From Candidatus Doudnabacteria bacterium RIFCSPHIGHO2_02_FULL_42_25 (GTDB taxonomy: Bacteria; Patescibacteria; Doudnabacteria; UBA920; O2-02-FULL-48-8), in NCBI GenBank assembly GCA_001777665.1, contig MFEQ01000002.1, positions 1-28,685 of the forward strand: 28,685 nt of DNA, in the 5' to 3' direction. Both the position numbers and the translations under genes were made by a program. This document shows, piece by piece, positions 14,001 to 22,163 of the stretch; positions within the stretch are counted from its first letter, which is position 1; each line of letters starts with the position of its first letter. A model generated the notes under the pieces. It was not told where the DNA came from. It searched no databases and was given only the letters and a program-made list of their open reading frames with translations.

Positions 14001-17000
14001 TGTAGGATTTGGCAACAATATTTGAGAAGCATCGATAGTGACTGAAGTGACTTTAAATGAAGAACCCATGAGTAAAGTACTCGCGCCAGAATTCGCGGAG
14101 ATTTGAATAATACCTAGATCAGAATTGGTCGCGTTACTAGTTAGGGTTTGTGTGCTTCCCCCACCGATGGCAAATATGATTTTGTTTGCCGCACTCTTCG
14201 TGATTGTGGCATTAGTAGTCACTACCAAGTTACCACGCAAAGTTATATCTGCCGCTGGTAAGGTATAAGTTCCCGTGCCGCCAAGAGTTAAATTATTAAA
14301 CGTCGTGCCGGTGACAGTAGCAGTAGTTCCTGTGTACTGAACAGTACTACCTGTGATTGTAAAGGTATTGCTTCCAGACAGAGTCAAAGGACTCGAAGTG
14401 CCGGTCAGCACTAAAGTATCAGAAGTAATATTCAAATTTTGACTGGCATCTACTATTATTGATGTTGCTTTAACATTGGTTGTAGTTGAAAGCGTAGTCG
14501 GGGTCCCAAATGCCGAAATCTGGACTGCGCCAATATCTTGTGAGGACACAGTATTATCTGTCCAAGTTTGATCGGTGTTCCCTTTCGCAAAAATTATAGT
14601 TCCGCTACCTTTCGTAACAGTAGTGTTTAAGCCAATCGTTAAATTGGCTCGCAATGTGATATTGGAGTTAGGTAAAGTGTAAGTTGCAGCACTTGCTGGA
14701 GAAAAAGTTAAACTATCATATGTAGTAGCAGTAATATTGGTCGCTGCTGTGGCATTATAAACTACAATTGAGCTATCCCTATTGAATACTCCACTGATAG
14801 TAAATGGGGTTCCGGAACCTGTTAATGTAATAGTCGAACTATTAGTAGTCAGAATGCCAAAAGCAGTAATGTCAATTGCACCGGCATTAAGTGCGTGATT
14901 GCTCCCTGTCGTATCTAAAGTATCATTGCCGCTGGAACTGGCATTGCCGATTGTTAAAGTCGACGAAACAGTGGTGGTTCCCATTAATTGATAAGGGGTA
15001 GCATTGGCATTAGCATCAGTGCCCACACCTAAGTTATTGTAAGTAGTAGCTTCGATGTCTGTTGACGTAGTTGCTACCACATAATTAACTGTGGCAGAGG
15101 AAAGGGTTACTGTTCCACCATTGTTGTATAAAGGACGAGATGTTCCTGTTCCCCCACCAGTTAGAGTTATGGTATTTGATCCGCCATTGAGTATCTGGGA
15201 AGCATCAATAGTAATTTTAGTTGCTTTAATCGAGCTACTCAAACTTAAGGTTGAATTCCCCGAATTGGCAGAAATTTGAATTAATCCCAGATCTTGTTTG
15301 GTAGCATTACTATCGGTTACTGTTTGACTAGAGCCACCGCCGATAGCAAAGATTAGAGTATTAGATGCCGACTTGGTCACCAACGATCCAGAGGCAACAA
15401 CTAAGTTCCCTGTGATCGTGACATTTGAAGCTGGAAGAGTATAAGTGTTGCTGCCATTACCTAATGTTAGGTGTCCGTATGTTGCTGCAGTAATCGTAAT
15501 CGAGTTACTGTAGTACTGCATCGTTGAGGTTGGCTGGAAAGTATAAGTAGTAAAGGTCGTCGGATATGTACCAGCTCCTGTTAGTCTAAAGAAGGCTCCA
15601 TTGTTTACTTGGAAGGTTTTGGAGGAAGCTCCTGTGATACTACTACCAGTAACTAAAGTTCCAGCTGTAACAGTAAGATTATCCACTGGAGCTAAAGCAG
15701 ATGCAAGTGTCCACTCCCCTCCTGAACCATTGAAGTTTAGAGTATCAAAGTTAGAGGTGCCGTCTTCTACATCAAATCCTGTACTGGTTGCTGTAAATGT
15801 GGTGGTTTGTCCTGACGAATATGAACAAGTCCCCGAACATGTGAAATCACCACCAACACTTAGAGTGTTAGTGCCCATTGTGAGGGTTGCACCGGATTGG
15901 ATGGTTAAGTCTCCATCAACTATGGTATCAGTACCACTGGTGGAGACATCTGTGGTGACTGTTCCTCCAGGAGTAAAGGCAGTTGTTGTGGTCGCATTAT
16001 CAAAGAGTAATAACATTGAACCATCTAATACTACTAATGTATCAGGAGCAGCGTCTGTGGCTGTAAATTTAATATCTGGATCTTCTACTGAATCATACCC
16101 ATCCATATCCAGAATGGACATAGCTGCTGCTGTGGTTTCGGTGCGGATAGTGACTCGATTTTGATACAGATACATATCTGTGATGTTGGTAGATGTATCT
16201 TTCGCTTTGGTGATAGTAGTAGCAAATTCTGATTCACCATCCAGGTATGCAATGATAACATCGTTTTGGGCGCTGATTGTGACATTAGTTGAAATAGTGA
16301 AAGTCCCATCGGATAAGGAACAATCTCCTGTGTAACTCCCCGCATCGTTAACTTTGACTCTGACCGTCCTGTTGCCTCCGACTGAACAATCTAATGCGGT
16401 ACTGCCATCGTTTTGGTAGATAATACCCTGGATAGTGATGCCAGCTGCTGGGAATGACCAACAAGCAGAATCGTTTATAGTTGCCGTGGCATCATTCGTC
16501 GATGTCGCATCCATAGACACCACTGCAGACGTGGAACAACCGGAGTGCTGCAGGAAAACATAAGTTGCTGTGTTCTGGGTATTCGTAAAATCAGCCAACC
16601 AAACAGCAGTGGTCGTCGATGTGATAGTTATTAGATTACCTGCAGTCCCTGTGACGATAAATGAGTTGGCCGCACCCGTGAAGCTGAATACTATCCCTGC
16701 TTCGAACTGGACAGTTTTGGCAGCACCGATCCCGGTAATTTGGAAGTTGAAAAAAGTCGATGCTCCAGTTATGACTGAAGTAGCAGTCGTGGCTAGTACA
16801 GTGGTATGAGTACCGGAAGCTGTAAAAGTCCCACTATTCGTAAAATCATCATTAAATGTATACGTGCCGCTGGATGGAGCAAGTGTACATGTCGAACCAT
16901 TTGTGAAAAGTGTTTTAACAGTAAATGAAGTATTGGCTGTTACCGAAGTAGATGAACAAGAAGTAGTGAGGTTATTAAATGATAATAATGTTCCTGAATT

Positions 17001-20000
17001 AGTGATCGTTCCCCCACCGTTGATGGTGATCGTTCCGGAAGTTGGAGACAAAGTGCAAGTTGCACCGTTCGTCAAAGTATCTTTGACTGTAAAACTCGTG
17101 TCAGCAGTAACCGCAGTCGAGGAGCACGATGTAGTCAGATTGTTGAAGGAAAGCAAAGTCCCCGAGTTAACGATGGCTCCGCCACCATTAACTGTGACAG
17201 TTCCTGATGTCGGAGAATAAGTCTTACTTGCATTCAAGGTAAACGTTCCACCAACAGAATAAGAAGTATTGTATTGGGATTGAGCAGTTGGAGTTTCAGC
17301 AATAGTTAAGTTATTCAGGACCATTGAAGTACCTGAATTAGTAATTCCAGATCCGGTAGCGGACATGGTGATAGTTCCGCTGGTTGGTGCGAAAGTCTTA
17401 GTAGCACTTAGTGTCAATGTCCCGGCTACAGAATAGGAAGTATTGTATTGGGTTTGCGCAGTTGGGGTTTCCGCAATGGTAATGTTATTGAAAGTTAAAG
17501 TGCCAGAGTTGCTTATCCCCGACCCTACTCCACTCATGGTAATCGTCCCTGAAGTTGGGGCGAGTGTACAAGTCGAGCCGTTCGTCAAAGTGCCAGCAAC
17601 CGAGAACGAAGTATTCGCTGTCACAGCAGTAGAAGAACAGGATGTCGTAAGGTTAATAAATGTTAACGTCCCACCATTCGTAATCACCCCTCCCCCATTT
17701 ACAGTCAGCGTACCGGCGGTTGGGGTAAAAGTCCCAGTGACATTGAATGTCCCACCCACTGCCGCGGTCGCTGTGGATCCTGTAATTGATCCAGAAATTG
17801 TCAGGTTGCCATACGTCAGGTTCGATAGATCTTGGGTCGCACTAGCATAATCAACAGTAAGATTGGTTAACGTGTTAGTAGTAAACTTATATTGCGAAGA
17901 ATAATCAGCTGTCGCTGTAGTACGGGTGACATTAACTTTACCAGATCCAGTTATGGTCCCGGCTGCTCCCGCATTATTAACGACAGTACTCTCATTCGGG
18001 ACGAGTATAGCTCCACTATTAATTGTGAAAGTTCCACTAACATCAAAGTTTCCAGAAATAAAAATAGATCCAGCGGAACTAGCTAAAGTCAAATTGACAA
18101 AACTCATTCCTGAACCATTATTCGTTAACGATGCTCCAGAATTTAACGTCACTGTTGTTGCCGCGGCCATGGTTAAAGTTTTCGTAGAATCTACAGTCAG
18201 TGCTCCGGCCACACTAAAGCTGGCATTTGTAGAAGAAGCAGGGGTTGCGGCAATGGTTAGACCACTAAAGACCAAAGTTCCGGAATTGGATATTTGGAAA
18301 GAAGTGCTATTACCAGTCACAGTTCCCGAAGTCGCAGTAAGATTAGCTGTTGAACCAACTGTCAAAGTTCCGTTGACATTATAACTTGTGTTGGCAGTAA
18401 CTGTAGCTGAATTCGCAATAGTTAAATTATTGAAAGTTAAAGTTCCAGAATTGGAAATGACAGAACCGTTATTAAAAGTAATCGTGCCTGAGGTTGGTGC
18501 CAATGTACATGTTGATCCATTAGTTAGGGTTCCAGCAACAGCAAAACTGATATTCGCGGTAACAGCTGTCGATGAACAAGATGTCGTCAGATTAAAAAAA
18601 GTTAGCGAACCGCCATTAGTAATTGAGCCTCCTCCATTAACCGTGATAGTACCGGCGGCAGGTGTAAATGTTCCAGTCGATGCAAATGTTCCGGCCACTG
18701 TGGCTGTTTGAGTCCCGGAACTAATCGTGCCGCTAATAGTTAAATTGTTATATGTTTCGTTTGTAATTGTCGGACTAGAGGCATTAGTGTAATCAACAGT
18801 ACTTGTAGCTTCAGTAAATGCCCCAGTGATCACAAATGGTGTCCCCGACCCTTGTACGGTCATAGTGCTGCTATTCGCATTCAAAGTTCCGACTATTTCA
18901 AAATAATCTGACTGAATATTTCCACCAGGGGCCAAAGTGTTTCCTGTCAAAACCAAAACTTCTTCTTGAGTGGACGTGTCTGAACCGTCGACGCATAAAC
19001 CCGTAAACGACCCTATGGTCTCACAAGTGCCTGCAGATAAAATATCATAAAAAACATCCGCGTCATTGGTCGTATCGTAATCATCTAGGTTCGTGTTGGC
19101 TACAGTTTGTGCGGAGTTGGCCGAGCCACTATCCGTTCCTATGGTTAAATGTTCTTTGTATAAACGCAATAAATCGACATTCCCGCTACCATCATATAAT
19201 GTTACAGCTGCTGCCCGATCAGCATTGGTTGCGGCTCCGTCTATAAAAACGATGATAGAAGCTCCAGAAGCTGGTTGGTAAATGTTGCTGATTGTCCACG
19301 TACCTCCAACTGTGGGTTGAGTACTGTAAGTTTGCAAAGCACCATTGATAGCAACTTTTACTTCTCCAGTGTCAGTACAGTTATCCGACTGGTTATATGC
19401 GTGACACGTTCCTGAAATATCTATAAATGTTGCTGGTCTTAAAGCTAAGGTCACTGCACCCCATCCATCAGTATTAGCAGTTGCCCAGCTGGCCCAAGCC
19501 GCAGGATCTTCTGCGCCTGAAGTCCAAGCCTTCGATGCAATACCCACTGTACCAGCAGTACCTGGGTCCACAGAAATATCAACTTGATTACCGTAACCTG
19601 AAGGAGCAGCGATGGAAGTATCAGCAGCAGCCGTTCCTTGCAAAGCTGCGCAAATAACATAAGCACCGGAGGTTGTTGGAGTAATTGAACCACAATTAGG
19701 TGGAGCAGTACCATTATTACCTGTATCTTCCACATCAGTTACATCCATTGGTGTTGTTTGATCTACTCCTCTCCAAACATGGACGACACAAACAGCGCCA
19801 TGTGCAGCATTACCACTACCTACACATGTAACATCTGTATCTGGCGTCGAACCCATAATCTTCCAGTTAACAGAAAAATTGCCATCGTTGCTATCATTAG
19901 CCCAAAGATCTGCTACTTCTGTATAACCAGCAGTACTAACCCCTGGATTTCCATTGCTTGTGCTTCCAAAACCAGTAGCCACGATGACCAAATCGCCCAT

Positions 20001-20231
20001 TTTAGCAGCAGAATCTGAACCCCCGGTTAATCCTGTTAAACTAACAGCATAGTCAGCGCTATTACCACTTCCCTCAGCTCCACCAACGTAAGTTATTGCC
20101 GCTTGAGCAGACTGCGCATAACCAAACAATAAAAATCCTGCAACAAAAAAGACACCGACGTAAAGGACGGGTCTAAGAAAGCTTAAAGCTGAAAGCTTAG
20201 AGCTTAAACGATTCGAAGCTCCAGAAGGCAT
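11088..20231 (-). CDS. Giant secreted beta-solenoid adhesin with DUF2341, LamG and tandem lectin-like domains, 3047 aa
   Basis: Signal peptide 1-44 (ends AQA). An N-terminal jelly-roll-like domain follows (about 45-265), then a roughly 100-aa module (about 265-370). A very long beta-solenoid of SGTLTFNNLTI-type rungs runs to about 2160 and is interrupted near 1260-1360 by a second copy of that module. Next are a DUF2341 domain (about 2165-2290, starting WWNSSWLNRRKITL), a LamG/concanavalin-like domain (about 2300-2490; GSLDFDGTDDYIDVG, WYHIAATYDGSNVRMYINGT), more rungs, and two tandem similar C-terminal domains (about 2680-2845 and 2865-3040) separated by Gly-rich linkers. LamG folds bind sugars or proteins, so adhesion is likely. 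No LPXTG, SLH or C-terminal membrane anchor is visible. The frame is open over 9.1 kb with no frameshift. Confidence 0.88.
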   Translation of the reverse strand: MPSGASNRLSSKLSALSFLRPVLYVGVFFVAGFLLFGYAQSAQAAITYVGGAEGSGNSADYAVSLTGLTGGSDSAAKMGDLVIVATGFGSTSNGNPGVSTAGYTEVADLWANDSNDGNFSVNWKIMGSTPDTDVTCVGSGNAAHGAVCVVHVWRGVDQTTPMDVTDVEDTGNNGTAPPNCGSITPTTSGAYVICAALQGTAAADTSIAAPSGYGNQVDISVDPGTAGTVGIASKAWTSGAEDPAAWASWATANTDGWGAVTLALRPATFIDISGTCHAYNQSDNCTDTGEVKVAINGALQTYSTQPTVGGTWTISNIYQPASGASIIVFIDGAATNADRAAAVTLYDGSGNVDLLRLYKEHLTIGTDSGSANSAQTVANTNLDDYDTTNDADVFYDILSAGTCETIGSFTGLCVDGSDTSTQEEVLVLTGNTLAPGGNIQSDYFEIVGTLNANSSTMTVQGSGTPFVITGAFTEATSTVDYTNASSPTITNETYNNLTISGTISSGTQTATVAGTFASTGTFTPAAGTITVNGGGSITNGGSLTFFNLTTSCSSTAVTANISFAVAGTLTNGSTCTLAPTSGTITFNNGSVISNSGTLTFNNLTIANSATVTANTSYNVNGTLTVGSTANLTATSGTVTGNSTSFQISNSGTLVFSGLTIAATPASSTNASFSVAGALTVDSTKTLTMAAATTVTLNSGASLTNNGSGMSFVNLTLASSAGSIFISGNFDVSGTFTINSGAILVPNESTVVNNAGAAGTITGSGKVNVTRTTATADYSSQYKFTTNTLTNLTVDYASATQDLSNLTYGNLTISGSITGSTATAAVGGTFNVTGTFTPTAGTLTVNGGGVITNGGTLTFINLTTSCSSTAVTANTSFSVAGTLTNGSTCTLAPTSGTITMSGVGSGISNSGTLTFNNITIAETPTAQTQYNTSYSVAGTLTLSATKTFAPTSGTITMSATGSGITNSGTSMVLNNLTIAETPTAQSQYNTSYSVGGTFTLNASKTYSPTSGTVTVNGGGAIVNSGTLLSFNNLTTSCSSTAVTADTSFTVKDTLTNGATCTLSPTSGTITINGGGTITNSGTLLSFNNLTTSCSSTSVTANTSFTVKTLFTNGSTCTLAPSSGTYTFNDDFTNSGTFTASGTHTTVLATTATSVITGASTFFNFQITGIGAAKTVQFEAGIVFSFTGAANSFIVTGTAGNLITITSTTTAVWLADFTNTQNTATYVFLQHSGCSTSAVVSMDATSTNDATATINDSACWSFPAAGITIQGIIYQNDGSTALDCSVGGNRTVRVKVNDAGSYTGDCSLSDGTFTISTNVTISAQNDVIIAYLDGESEFATTITKAKDTSTNITDMYLYQNRVTIRTETTAAAMSILDMDGYDSVEDPDIKFTATDAAPDTLVVLDGSMLLLFDNATTTTAFTPGGTVTTDVSTSGTDTIVDGDLTIQSGATLTMGTNTLSVGGDFTCSGTCSYSSGQTTTFTATSTGFDVEDGTSNFDTLNFNGSGGEWTLASALAPVDNLTVTAGTLVTGSSITGASSKTFQVNNGAFFRLTGAGTYPTTFTTYTFQPTSTMQYYSNSITITAATYGHLTLGNGSNTYTLPASNVTITGNLVVASGSLVTKSASNTLIFAIGGGSSQTVTDSNATKQDLGLIQISANSGNSTLSLSSSIKATKITIDASQILNGGSNTITLTGGGTGTSRPLYNNGGTVTLSSATVNYVVATTSTDIEATTYNNLGVGTDANANATPYQLMGTTTVSSTLTIGNASSSGNDTLDTTGSNHALNAGAIDITAFGILTTNSSTITLTGSGTPFTISGVFNRDSSIVVYNATAATNITATTYDSLTFSPASAATYTLPNSNITLRANLTIGLNTTVTKGSGTIIFAKGNTDQTWTDNTVSSQDIGAVQISAFGTPTTLSTTTNVKATSIIVDASQNLNITSDTLVLTGTSSPLTLSGSNTFTITGSTVQYTGTTATVTGTTFNNLTLGGTGTYTLPAADITLRGNLVVTTNATITKSAANKIIFAIGGGSTQTLTSNATNSDLGIIQISANSGASTLLMGSSFKVTSVTIDASQILLPNPTYTLSFTAATGQITNNGTFNTSDATIEFIPSQASGDVDVPALTYNNLILNKASNTFKPAAGTYSVLNTLTVSAGTLDLNTYDPTITVGSSNSDVWWNSSWLNRRKITLNNSASSENLVNFPVLISLSDTVGNIDDSKTQNSGQDIRFVDADGTSLSHEIEKWDETGTSLVWVKVPQINAASSTDYIWMYYNNSGASDGQSANGVWDANYQGVWHLKEDPTTTCTGTKEVCDSTNFDNDGDANGSMAAGAQAAGKIGGSLDFDGTDDYIDVGAGVGIDFDSSSSLTLEAWAKLEDTNQSSPVIVARQDDATGEYTLFFGEATDKTPSIYLNVSAWNEKIDAASALSPDTWYHIAATYDGSNVRMYINGTQSDSAALSGTITDSSDNTKIGMGNSLFFNGDLDEVRISSTPRTADWIEAVYLYTNDTTKYSYSAEESSTGAGSVIITDTLSASGTNALTVYGNWTNNGTFTSNNGTVVFAPTGSTAIIAGTAATNFYNFTVTNASAGKTIKFRNGASTGFTGNFSVNGTNNSPITISSDSAGVQWLLNLSGTTDLKFLILKDAGCFGGTQSIVLHPSIQNLGNNDTSCWKLITQGPPTGASGGGSGGVNLLPDIFTTFDTNNWGLNGSSTFAISTNTVYSTTGASSDSLARWIGSSFGNDHYAEMTIAAAAADPAYIGVAVRVQDSGMSGYVANCSSTNIKLLEWNAGAETVHYTGTACAVNDVIRLEVTGSSFVLKVNGSTVTTLTDATYSSGKPGLSGRDNSTGTRGDNWTAGTASGGGGSGGSGGGAGGSSTLPESFSSGSVLSGSWTTVSSGAFGISSTAVHSNAAAADTMAYWNAASFNDNQYAEMTVTAVASGTHIGVAVRVQSGSHSGYGAYCDGTEIKLIEWSAGAQDTVHYTGSACSTSDLLRLEVTGSTIVLKRNGSTLTTVSDATFSTGKPGLVGRGDQTTTLGDSWNAGSISGGGGGGGSP
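16870..18640 (-). repeat. Near-identical Cys-containing repeats within the giant gene
   Basis: Four stretches of about 45 residues share NLTTSCSST.VTA.TSF.V and TNG.TCTL.P.SGT. They lie roughly at 18480-18620, 17560-17660, 17050-17150 and 16880-16980. Each carries two cysteines in an otherwise nearly Cys-free solenoid. The DNA is also closely similar, which would allow recombination between copies. Boundaries are approximate. Confidence 0.7.
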
Positions 20232-20307
20232 TTTTATTTAGGTTTTATTTTAGTTTCACTAGTTTGTCGGCTATTTTGGCCATCAAACTAGGTTTAAATC
20301 TAAATAT

Positions 20308-20336
20308 ATTATAGCATATCTTGAACCTTTTGTCTA
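20308..20336 (-). promoter_or_regulatory. Promoter of the giant adhesin gene
   Basis: TAGACA (20336-20331), 17 bp spacer and TATAAT (20313-20308), with TG one base upstream of the -10, face the gene starting at 20231. The leader is about 70 nt. The -35 lies inside the spacer of the divergent promoter for the nucleotidyltransferase. Confidence 0.7.
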
Positions 20337-20349
20337 TATGTGGTAAAAT
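20321..20349 (+). promoter_or_regulatory. Promoter of the MNT gene, leaderless
   Basis: TTGAAC (20321-20326), 17 bp spacer and TAAAAT (20344-20349). The ATG starts seven bases after the -10, where transcription is expected to begin, so the mRNA should be leaderless. No ribosome site is present. Confidence 0.65.
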
Positions 20350-20355
20350 TTAACT

Positions 20356-20664
20356 ATGACTATACAAGAAATTAGCAATAAAATAATTCCCGTACTAAAA
20401 GCCAATGGAGTCGAGTACGCCGCGGTGTTTGGATCTATGGCTCGTGGTAAAGTAAAACCCGAGAGCGATGTCGATATTTTAGTGCGCTTCAGTAAAGATA
20501 TTTCTCTGCTTGACCATATTGGAATTGCCCAAAAATTAGAAGATACTCTGCAAAGAAAAGTTGATTTAATATCCGAACACAGTCTAAGCAAATACGTGGT
20601 GCCAAATGTAAAAAAAGATTTAGCAGTCATATATGGACAAAGCCAACGACCAGATTTATCGTAA
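20356..20664 (+). CDS. mntA: MNT-type nucleotidyltransferase (antitoxin-like), 102 aa
   Basis: This is a minimal nucleotidyltransferase domain of full family length. The GS-x-ARG loop is at residues 26-31 (GSMARG), the catalytic pair D38-x-D40 follows (ESDVDILV), and a third carboxylate is at D70 (KVDLIS). In known MntA-HepT pairs the MNT protein neutralises a HEPN RNase by adding nucleotides to it. Here the neighbour is only a 19-codon stub whose start overlaps the end of this gene, so the antitoxin appears to be orphaned. It is the only rightward gene in the 25-kb surface-protein block. The gene symbol is by analogy. Confidence 0.85.
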   Translation: MTIQEISNKIIPVLKANGVEYAAVFGSMARGKVKPESDVDILVRFSKDISLLDHIGIAQKLEDTLQRKVDLISEHSLSKYVVPNVKKDLAVIYGQSQRPDLS

Positions 20665-20692
20665 GCATATCTTTGGCTCGATCGAAAAATAA
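20633..20692 (+). pseudogene. N-terminal remnant of a HEPN (HepT/DUF86) toxin gene
   Basis: An ATG overlapping the MNT gene in another frame starts MDKANDQIYRKHIFGSIEK and then stops. HepT/DUF86 toxins typically start with a short polar segment and a helix of the form D.-Y..HI..AIE.I, and their genes usually follow or overlap the MNT gene. The match in position and sequence suggests a toxin cut down to its first 19 residues. The catalytic R-x4-6-H region, normally near the end, is gone. A terminator follows at once. Confidence 0.6.
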
Positions 20693-20700
20693 TCGTTAAA

Positions 20701-20725
20701 AAAATCGCCATTCGGCGATTTTTGC
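20701..20725 (+). terminator. Rho-independent terminator after MNT and HEPN stub
   Basis: AAAATCGCC (20701-20709) pairs perfectly with GGCGATTTT (20714-20722) around a 4-nt loop, with a further T and a T-rich tail. Confidence 0.85.
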
Positions 20726-20775
20726 TTTATTATTTCTTGCTGATTTATACCCTTTTGATTTCTTCTGCCAAATTC

Positions 20776-20802
20776 AAAACCAGAGTGGTTAGCTCTGGTT
20801 TT
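20776..20802 (-). terminator. Rho-independent terminator of the three-gene cohesin operon
   Basis: AAAACCAGAG (20776-20785) and CTCTGGTTTT (20793-20802) form a perfect 10-bp stem with a 7-nt loop. On the minus strand it lies about 40 bp after the stop at 20843. The symmetric T-run lets it work in either direction. Confidence 0.8.
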
Positions 20803-20842
20803 ATAATGGGATCAAGGGTTTTAAAGACAGTAACGCGTTTGC

Positions 20843-22153
20843 CTACTGAATTGGGCTTCCGATTGTGTGTAGGTCGCGCTCGGCAGTGGTCAAGGTCACA
20901 GCTTTAGCAGTGTTGAAGCCCATAGCGCTAATTAAACTTTGATCACTGAAAGGTCGCAGTTGATTGTTATCTGTAATGTAATAAGTAGTCCCAATCTTGA
21001 ATAAATCACCATTTGGTAAAGTTACCAACGGTCCATCTGCATAAGTCTCGCTAGATGGAAGGGTGACGACGTTTTTGGGATCATCTACCCACATGCGGTA
21101 CATACTCCAAGTAGTAAACGGTCGCTTCAGGCGAGCCGAATTCAAGAAATAAATAGTGGGATTATTGGCGTACTTAAACCAAGTCCCAAACGGTCGAACA
21201 TAATTGTAATCAGAAACAGTCGGGATTGTCTGAATCAAATTTGGATCATTGATTGTATACACCGCATCAAAACGATAGTTATATTGGGAAAATTCTGACT
21301 CTGAGAAAAATGGTCGTTTTTTCCCCTGAACTATCAAATAGACAGTCGGATCATTTACAAAGCGTACCATCGTTCCAGAACGCAATCCCAACACCGCACC
21401 CGATGTGAATGTCACTGAAGAAGGAATAACTAAGATTTGCCTGGTTGGTGGGACATTATTCAGGTACACCGTCCAATCCGTAATTGGTCGAGCGATATCA
21501 CCTTCTTTGATATAAACCGTGGCATTGTTCGCATATTTGAAAATCGCGCCTGATGGATAATCCGCCCACACAATTGGTCTGGAACCTGTTGGTGGCGGAG
21601 GTGGCGGAGGTGTTACTGGATCAGTACCGCCAGTGATAGTAAAACTACCATTAGTCACTGCCGTTAACTTATCAGTTCCCCCTCCAGCGACGTTCGTATC
21701 AGCAGTACTACCAGCTGTAAAATCAAAAGCTAGTGTCGACGTTCCATTGGCGATACCTTTAAAGTTAATCGAAGCTACTGTGCCTGAACCATTATATGAT
21801 GTCCCGGTTGTCGTGACTTGAGAAAATGTAATTTTCCCCGTAGCAGCGTCGACTGTGTTCGCCAGTGTCTGCGTGAGCAGAGTTCCAGGTATGATTTGTA
21901 CTCCTGAAGTCGCAGCATCGCTGTCTTGGACTTGCAGAATCGCTGGATTATATTTCAAATAGAAAAAATCCACGCCATCAATCGGCTGACTGGTCGTATT
22001 CAACAGCACATTCACTGTAAACGTTTGTCCGGCGGTATAACTGCCACTGGCTGGACTAACTGTGAGGGTAGCGGCCGATGCCACTGACACGTAACAAAGA
22101 ACAAAGAACAAAGAACAACCTAGAGTAATAATAACTTTTTTGATGCTTGGCAT
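20843..22153 (-). CDS. Secreted cohesin protein with C-terminal KYANN-type repeats, 436 aa
   Basis: Signal peptide about 1-27 (ends ASA). Residues about 28-175 are a cohesin-like domain (YTAGQTFTVNVLLNTTSQPI, DGVDFFYLKYNP, GTVASINFKG, DTNVAGGGTDKL) closely similar to those of the two genes upstream. After a run of seven prolines come about four or five repeats of 45-65 residues with the pattern F-K-Y-A-N-N-x-T-x-Y followed by RPF or RPI (IFKYANNATVYIKEGDIARP, WFKYANNPTIYFLNSARLKR). I know no defined function for this repeat. No anchor is seen. It is the third gene of the cohesin operon; a dispersed repeat separates it from the second. Confidence 0.8.
   Translation of the reverse strand: MPSIKKVIITLGCSLFFVLCYVSVASAATLTVSPASGSYTAGQTFTVNVLLNTTSQPIDGVDFFYLKYNPAILQVQDSDAATSGVQIIPGTLLTQTLANTVDAATGKITFSQVTTTGTSYNGSGTVASINFKGIANGTSTLAFDFTAGSTADTNVAGGGTDKLTAVTNGSFTITGGTDPVTPPPPPPPTGSRPIVWADYPSGAIFKYANNATVYIKEGDIARPITDWTVYLNNVPPTRQILVIPSSVTFTSGAVLGLRSGTMVRFVNDPTVYLIVQGKKRPFFSESEFSQYNYRFDAVYTINDPNLIQTIPTVSDYNYVRPFGTWFKYANNPTIYFLNSARLKRPFTTWSMYRMWVDDPKNVVTLPSSETYADGPLVTLPNGDLFKIGTTYYITDNNQLRPFSDQSLISAMGFNTAKAVTLTTAERDLHTIGSPIQ
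22093..22120. repeat. 7-bp tandem repeat inside a signal-peptide coding region
   Basis: AACAAAG occurs three times (22093-22113) followed by AACAACC. On the minus strand it encodes residues about 12-21 (GCSLFFVLCY), the hydrophobic core of the signal peptide. The same heptamer is tandem in the intergenic array at 24586-24599. Confidence 0.85.
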
Positions 22154-22163
22154 TGTTTGAATT

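Noticed and set aside
15601..18711. Long plus-strand open frames (up to 187 aa) opposite the giant adhesin gene
   Set aside because: They are Val/Pro-rich complements of Thr/Gly/Asn-rich solenoid codons, lack ribosome sites, and vanish as an explanation once the 3047-aa minus frame is accepted.
20693..20842. Possible tRNA or small RNA between the HEPN stub and the cohesin operon
   Set aside because: The two hairpins there are ordinary terminators; there is no cloverleaf or CCA end.
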